Positions 58,281 to 64,000 of a stretch of DNA of 64,000 nt are shown here, in pieces. Each line of letters begins with the position of its first letter. The first letter of the stretch is position 1. Under the pieces are notes generated by a model. It was given only the letters and a program-made list of their open reading frames with translations. It searched no databases and was not told where the DNA came from. Where the stretch lies: NCBI GenBank assembly GCA_007026445.1, contig VDMD01000004.1:992001-1056000 (forward strand), given 5' to 3'. Made by a program: the position numbers and the translations under genes. Origin of the DNA: Schizophyllum amplum (taxonomy: Eukaryota > Basidiomycota > Agaricomycetes > Agaricales > Schizophyllaceae).

Positions 58281-60980
58281 CTATCGGGGGGATGGGTGAG
58301 CGAGGCGCCTGAGAAAATTTCAAGGCGCGCACCGATAGGCAGGTTGACGCGACTTGGGGGACAGTGTTCGAGGGATGCTACGCGGCGGCGGTGACGGCGG
58401 TGGTGGTTCGGTGGACGGGCGAGCAATATAAGCTGGTGGTGGGGGAAGAAGAAGACCGGTTGGCAGGGGGAATCGGGCCACGCAAGGAATGGGCGTAAGA
58501 GGAAGGACTTGTTTCCCAAACAATCGATGCACAAACAGCGCCTATTCGGGGGACCTCGTGTTGTTTGTGTCTGTGGCCGCGATGTTCGGCAGACGGGCCA
58601 CACGCACTGGCTGTCTCCTGCCTTGACCTCCGATGGCCTCCCCTCCTCGAACAGGACAACGATGAAGAAAGCGAGCCGAAGCCTTTCGCCTGGTCCCTCG
58701 CGGAGAAGCGAGCGAACTGAGCGAAGGTTGAGAGTGGCCCGGGTGTAAAGCGGGGGAAGGCTTGGGGCGTCGACCAAGGTCTGTGTCGTGGTCGTAAGAG
58801 CAAGAATGCATCGTTAAATGCGCGTCGCCAGCCGACGAGGGTCGATGGGGAAAGAAGGGAATGCATGGAATGGTCGAGTCGCCAAAGTGCCGAACCACCA
58901 TGTCACAGGAAACCCTGGCGTATATGTCCCGCACATCCCCCGCCGACGGCAACAGCACATCGGGGTATCACAGGTGAAGTGACAGGGAATGCGGCCATAT
59001 ACCAGTTGAATGTTTTCAGCGCGACGGGCCGCCACGAACAAAGCAAGCGCCCCGCACATGAGAACCCACCCACCAATCCGCCTGGTCACATTCGGATCCT
59101 ACCTATACAGGTTTGGCTTGCTTGAGGACTTGATAAGACGCTTTCCCGGGCTTTGCTTTGTGCTTGCGCCGCTCGCCTTTCCTCGGTGTGACGGATGGAC
59201 CGTCGTGACTTGCCTTGTTCTTCGCCTTCACATTCCGTGTTCGCCGCGCGCTCCGCTGGATATTAGTGCGGCTTCCAGTAGCGCACCTCGCGACAGCCGA
59301 CCCACGAGCCTTGTTCTTGGGATGAACACGACGCACCCTGCTTTATGATCACATTTCGTGAATCGCTCCGTTGGAGCTGGTTAACGACGTGCGGGTAACT
59401 TTGCGATACCTCGTCATTAGTCCTCCTCCGTCTCTACACCACGACGACCAAGAGCTGCGGAAAACAGGAGGCCTCAAGACCCAGCTTTGTCGGAGGTGGC
59501 CTGGCACATCTGCCGCTATTCGCGCTCATCCGTGCGGGATCTGCCTTTTGGTCGCTGCGCGTACGGACATGCTTGTGATTCACCGACAACAATCGTCTTT
59601 TTGGTCGCGCAGCGTCGTCTTTCTCGTTCAAGTCGACTTCGCTTGGGGCTTCGGGCAGATACGCGTGGCCAGAGGGATTTCCTTTTTGAGCCGTCAAAGG
59701 AGTAGACTTGGGCCTGCGCCGACGCTCGGAATTATCTGTGCTGCCGTTGGCGAGAGGACGCGTAGGGGGATGACTTGTGCGCTGGCTCTGGTGGGTGCGA
59801 GGTGGCCTTGGTGAGCGTCGGAGACAAGCATGCATGGTTTTGGTCCACGGAGCCAAATGTCTCGATCGGCCCTCGACCAATCTCCTGCCTCGTATGTCGC
59901 GCCTACGGCTTTGAATTTAATTCCTATGCCTCCCTGGCGGGTACAGAATACAGCATACGCGATCTCGAGGGCACTTTCTTTCTATAACAGCTCTGGACGT
60001 CGATACTTCTCGAGAAGGCCTCGACAAATGCGTGGCCGTAACATGCATGGCCCTCGTCACACCGATCACCGCGTTCTGCAACTCATTCCTCGTCTCCCAA
60101 TCTCACCATTATTTTTGCTCACCGCGGGCGTTTGACGGGTGCGCTCAGAAAAAATATGACAAGGGCGGGAGAGTCAAGACGTTATCTCCAACGGGGAACA
60201 ATGGACGAATCGCATGCCGTAATAACATCGGGCGGGATGTATCGGACGACCTTCTGACGCTTGTCGCTCGAAGGTCGATGAGCCTTGCAGACCCTAAGCT
60301 ATGACCTCCCTGTCGACTGGACCTCCTCGTTGCAAGCCACGCTTGTAAAAAATCGAAGATCATTCATACGAAGTACGAGACCTCGCCTCCTCAGCTGGTC
60401 GATCCGTTATGCGTCGCCGCCTTAATGACTCTCGGGGAGGAGCGGCTGGTGAGTTACAGCGCCTCTTACGAAGACAGCAGCTGACTGACCTTGTCTCCTG
60501 TGGCCTGAGTCCCTAGCGCAAGACGTTCCCTTGCTTTCCTGTGCCCCCGGCCGTCTCTGTCCTTGCGACTGTACTCCGACAACGCCTTGATGGCCTTATC
60601 TCACAAAAATGGCCAGTGATATTCCAAAGGCAACCCCCTCACCGGCCTCACCATGGATGATTATATTTCTCGCGCCTTCGCCCGCCCCGGCCGAGAGAGA
60701 TAGCCAGCGCTCTCATCGCGGTCAATCTTGCTCGAGCGCCGCTCGGATATCTAGCATGGAAGGCACCAACGCAATTGACTCGTATGCGCCATCACAACAG
60801 CCGCCGCTTACTGGTCAGATCACCCGACCCCGACGTTCGTTATGGTTCCTCGGCGTCATTCGATGGAGCGCGCCCGACTCAAGACTCCTATCAATCACAA
60901 TGGGCATATAAGGACGCCGTCGTCTCAACCTCCTTATCACGCCTATCCCCCCGAACCACCGCTATACAATCTTCGGAGGC
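58281..60980. other. Gene-poor stretch, about 2.7 kb
   Basis: Upstream of the F-box gene and of the Con-6 gene. G/A-rich near 58281-58760, which would be the pyrimidine-rich leader of the F-box gene on its strand. A weak minus-strand candidate is listed separately. I see no RNA gene or repeat. Confidence 0.35.
59103..59880 (-). CDS. Possible small basic protein gene (weak)
   Basis: Two minus-strand open frames (59880-59434 and 59336-59103) are both Lys/Arg-rich: SERRRRPKSTPLTAQKGNPS, ARPKRRLLSVNHKHVRTR, RKGERRKHKAKPGKAS. They could be exons of one basic, nucleolar-type protein, but I cannot fix the junction and recognise no family. GC-rich sequence easily gives such frames by chance. Confidence 0.2.
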
Positions 60981-61407
60981 ATGTCGACAACTGGTACGTC
61001 CTCCAGCGTTGTGGCCCGCTCGGAATGTTACGTACTGATCCACTCCCGCGCAGAGAATAAGAGCGGTACCGCAGCCGCGGAGGGCCTGAAGGCCATCCTT
61101 CGCAACAAATATATTGCAGATGAGACGAAGCAGGACGCAGAACGGCGACTAAAAGAGGGGAATTTCGGTGACGAGAAGTTGTCTCGAAGCGGTAAGTGAT
61201 CAGCTTCCCCTTCGAGCACAATGGATGCGCACATGCCGAACTAAGTGAGAGACATTGTGTCTCGCTCTCTCTCTCCTCGTCCTACAGAGTCTTCGCGCAA
61301 TCACTGACTGAACCATAGACCAGGATGCTGAAGACGCAGCGCATCGGGAAGACTTGAAAGCGCGCGATTTTGCATTCGAGTCGGACGAGCGACCAGTCTC
61401 TTGTTGA
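60981..61407 (+). CDS. Conidiation protein Con-6-like, small stress-type protein
   Basis: Exons 60981-60993, 61054-61191 and 61319-61407, in phase, giving about 79 residues. The Con-6 repeat core is visible: GLKAILRNKYIADETKQDAERRL after ENKSGTAAAE (core length about 25-30 residues). Con-6 proteins of Neurospora accumulate in conidia, and relatives respond to stress. The first coding exon is only 13 bases (MSTT, then G). The second intron is 127 bases. A second repeat, often present, is replaced by an acidic tail ending DERPVSC. Confidence 0.65.
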
Positions 61408-61649
61408 TTTACATACTTGGGATCATTTGTCTGGATCATTTTGGCTCTGCTTCTTGCTCATTGTTGTTTGTATCATAGCATTCTTCATACACGTTATGTC
61501 TGGAACAGGAAAACAAAACGAGATTCGGGAGAAGCTATGCAGCTCGATTGCAAGGCGATCATGCTTGAAATTGGCAGTACCACTGTCAAATCGGTTGAAT
61601 GTCGACTCATGGCCAACTACTGAAACCTCGTTTGCGCGCCCACCATCAT

Positions 61650-61766
61650 GGCAAGATGTCCGAGTGGTCTAAGGAGTTGGATTCAAGCGCATTAGCTTGC
61701 CTGTTATTCAAGGATGGGTTTCCCAATAGACGTTTGTCTGCGGGGGTTCGAATCCCCCTCTTGTCA
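61650..61766 (+). tRNA. tRNA-Leu(CAA) with intron
   Basis: Acceptor stem 61650-61656 (GGCAAGA) pairs with 61759-61765 (TCTTGTC; one G-T wobble), discriminator A at 61766. The anticodon CAA is at 61684-61686 and the intron is 61688-61720 (33 bases). The intron contains GCTTG, which can pair with the anticodon region CAAGC, the usual precursor fold. The long variable arm AGAC-GTTT-GTCT (61728-61739) marks a class II tRNA. The T arm is GGGGG-TTCGAAT-CCCCC (61742-61758). In my fold the A31-C39 pair of the anticodon stem is a mismatch. Confidence 0.88.
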
Positions 61767-61768
61767 TA

Positions 61769-61775
61769 TTTTTTT
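61769..61775 (+). terminator. RNA polymerase III terminator of tRNA-Leu
   Basis: Seven T residues three bases after the discriminator base, the standard Pol III stop. Confidence 0.8.
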
Positions 61776-61991
61776 CTCCTACTGGTGTACTGCGACGACG
61801 GGGAGGCAAAAAGTCCTTCGGGAAGTTCAGCTTTTTTCGCTCATTGTTGATGGTGAGATAAGTACAAGGCAGAGATGGAATCAAAATGAGCAGTTGACAG
61901 TAAGTAAGTGTACGGGGCCCAAAAGCCATGCTACATAGGACTTGTACAAATATGCAGTACAGATGTGCGAAGGCATGTACAGGAGGAAGGA

Positions 61992-64000
61992 TCAAGATGA
62001 CGCCTTCTTGCGCTTTTTGGTGTTGCCGTTAACAGCGGGCGATTCTGGTGGTGTGGGGGGCGGGAGTGCGGGGCTGGAGGTCACCGTTGTTCTCCGGGGG
62101 GCCTTCGCGGGTGCCGTAGCGACCTGGCCGTTGGATTTGATGGCGGGGAGGGCGTTGGGTTTGTGCTTTGCGTGACCGTTCGTTTGCGGAGGTGGGGGTG
62201 CGCTTTGTATCGGTCTCGCTACAGAGGAGCGTCAGTAAGAGTGCGCGTTCTGAGCGATAGCCCACGCACGCTTGATACTTTGCTTGCTGAAAAGCTCAAT
62301 GAATGATGCTATCATGGAATTGTCGGGTAGCAATGCTGGTGGCGGGGGCGATATCGGCGGCGCCTCCTCCATCTCCACATCGTCATCCTCCTGTTGTGCG
62401 CCTTCTCCGTTTGGCCCGTCTTCTTCTCGCGCGTGCACGAACGAGCCCATGATGGTATCGAACATGTCTTCCATGGGGGGCATCAAGTACGCCGGCTCCT
62501 CGAACAGACTGTCCGTCGCGGGCTCTGCAGGCGCCGGGCGGGCGGATGAAAGGCTACTGCTCGGTAGAGCCGCCTCGCCGAAGATCTCCTGGAAGAGCGT
62601 ACGACGGTGAGGCGTGCCCTCCGTAGTAATGCTCTGCGCGTGTGCGCCGATGTCCTCCTGGTGCTTGATGTCATCGCCGATGAAGACGACGTCCCACTTA
62701 TCGGAGATGCCGACAAACGAAAAGCCGGTGGTGCTCGACGACTCGCCGTGCCACACGACGCTTTTCAGCATCAACGGCACGCTCCGAAGTGCAGGTCTTG
62801 GGGAGGAAGGACTGAATACGGCGATGGCCGTTGACCCGGCCTCGGAGCCCTTGTGAAAGGCAGCGAATGAGTCGTTCTGCGGATGCGCCACAATATGTTC
62901 AACGGCCGACGAGCAGCGATGATGCCAGCGAACTGGATAAAAATGAGCCATCATCCATACCTCTGGAAGGATGAACATACCAGTTTGGAAGAGAAGGTCC
63001 CATAGCACGACGTCCTTGCCACCTGCAACGGCGAGATAGCGTCCAGCCGTGCCCAAAAAGCAGGCGTCCGTCGGCGACTTGCACTCCGGAGCAGTCAGGG
63101 TCTGCCGCAGCTGGGTGGTGGTCGGATCATAGATGGCGACCGAAGACGATGTTGCGATGGCCAGCAAAGACCCATCTGGAGACCACGACGATTTGGAAGG
63201 CTTCTCAGTGCGGAAGCCGAAACTTGAACGAAGTAGCCAATAGTCTGTCATCATGTCAGTTCGCAGACAGATCTCAAGCCGCAGAAAGACGCACCCTCCT
63301 TCGGCCCGTCCTTGCTCTTGACGGTGCTTATCCGCCACAGCTTGATGAAGCCATCGTCACCCGTTGTGACGAGCTGCAACGACTGCGTCGAACTGGGAAC
63401 GGGACTGAAGCGGAGATCCGTGACACCATGTTGCCCGTGCGGCCGGTCGATGCGCGTATTCAAAGTCCACGACGACGACTTGCGGTCCCAGCCCAGAGCT
63501 TGAGGTAGACTTCCCCGCGGAACGTGTCATCGCCCGCTCGGTTGTCTATGGTTGCCATCCAGTCGCCCGAAGGTGATATCTCTGCCCTCTCGACCCGAGC
63601 TGGTTCGAGCGGTACGTCGTCGCGGCGCGAGACACGATTTGATGGTGATACCTCGAGCTCGGACACGAGCTGCGACGCGGATGGGGAGTATACTTGCAGA
63701 GAGGAAGGATGGGAGGAGGGGAGGATGAGCGTCGCAGTCTGATTGTGAACAGCAAGTGGTGTGCTGCCTTGCAGAGGAGTGGATATTGTCACTGCGGGAT
63801 CTGAAGAACCATTAGCAATGCGACAGATAGAAGGATATGCAATGCTTACCGAGCTTGATGCGCGAGTAGCTGCGGGATGCTTTCAAGCTATCGGCATTGA
63901 CGAAGGTGTACGTTGCGTCTGCAAGACCGAGGAGGTACTCCGGTTCGCCGTTCACGGGGTTTGACAGGAAACTGTGCGAATGGGGGCGCCGACACGAGGA
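61992..64000 (-). CDS. UTP17: U3 snoRNP protein Utp17/Nan1 (WDR75-like), 5' end outside window, one apparent frameshift
   Basis: WD40 subunit of the t-UTP part of the small-subunit processome, needed for pre-18S rRNA transcription and cleavage in the nucleolus. Visible from the right edge: a propeller with AEISPSGDWMATID, GEVYLKLWA, RIDRPHGQHGVTDLRFSP, LVTTGDDGFIKLWRIS, SSWSPDGSLLAIATSS and AGRYLAVAGGKDVVLWD. Then comes SFVGISDKWDVVFIGDD and the family mark TLFQEIFGEAALP. The C-terminus is Pro-rich and ends NTKKRKKASS (nuclear signal), stop at 61992. LKLWA and the following WDRKSSSWTLN are in different frames: one base appears missing near 63494-63497. No ATG is seen on the left of 64000, so the start lies outside. 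Confidence 0.88.

Overview
The window is nuclear DNA of a filamentous basidiomycete, most likely an Agaricomycete and possibly Polyporales. The evidence is dense genes with many 48-60 bp introns, GC-rich coding sequence, a DUF6533 membrane protein, a delta-9 desaturase fused to cytochrome b5, and fungal housekeeping genes such as ALG9, POM152, GCP4, RSC4, PFA4, IPP1 and UTP17. I can support 27 protein genes and one tRNA. ATG15 runs off the left edge and UTP17 off the right edge. I see no transposon, CRISPR array, plasmid or phage feature.

Layout. 1-4.0 kb: ATG15 (vacuolar lipase) and ALG9 (ER mannosyltransferase), minus strand. 4.6-11.3 kb, plus strand: an 899-residue orphan membrane protein, a DUF6533 seven-helix-type protein and a small F-box-like protein. 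11.6-17.4 kb, minus strand: an RSC4-like tandem bromodomain protein, the desaturase-cyt b5 fusion and CutC. 17.9-20.2 kb: GCP4, plus. 21-25 kb: a divergent pair, an O-fucosyltransferase-like type II membrane enzyme (minus) and a GDP-fucose-transporter-like carrier (plus). 25-27 kb: gene-poor. 26.9-28.8 kb: an HxxxDG acyltransferase. 29.9-32.1 kb: a TBC protein without its catalytic fingers. 32.5-39.9 kb: a YCII-like protein, a mitochondrial-type orphan, PFA4, a PfkB-like kinase and inorganic pyrophosphatase. 40-44.6 kb: POM152. 45-51 kb, minus strand: a DUF2415-like WD protein, a basic orphan and a ketopantoate-reductase-like enzyme. 51.7-55.7 kb: a xylose-reductase-like AKR and a PB1-RGG-UBA protein. 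56.2-58.3 kb: an F-box protein. 61-64 kb: a Con-6 protein, an intron-containing tRNA-Leu(CAA) and UTP17.

The genes are mostly unlinked housekeeping functions. The one neighbourhood that suggests joint work is the fucosylation pair at 20.9-25.0 kb, where donor import and transfer genes share a 274 bp promoter. The secretory pathway is well represented (ALG9, PFA4, fucosyltransferase, transporter).

The main cross-cutting observation is that at least four otherwise conserved genes (ALG9 twice, the PB1-UBA gene, UTP17 and probably PFA4), plus one orphan, read as if a single base were missing. This fits uncorrected short-run indels in the assembly better than several independent pseudogenes. Three introns need a GC donor instead of GT. 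No clear novel multi-gene system was found; the best candidates for new biology are the PB1-RGG-UBA protein, the finger-less TBC protein and the fucosylation pair.
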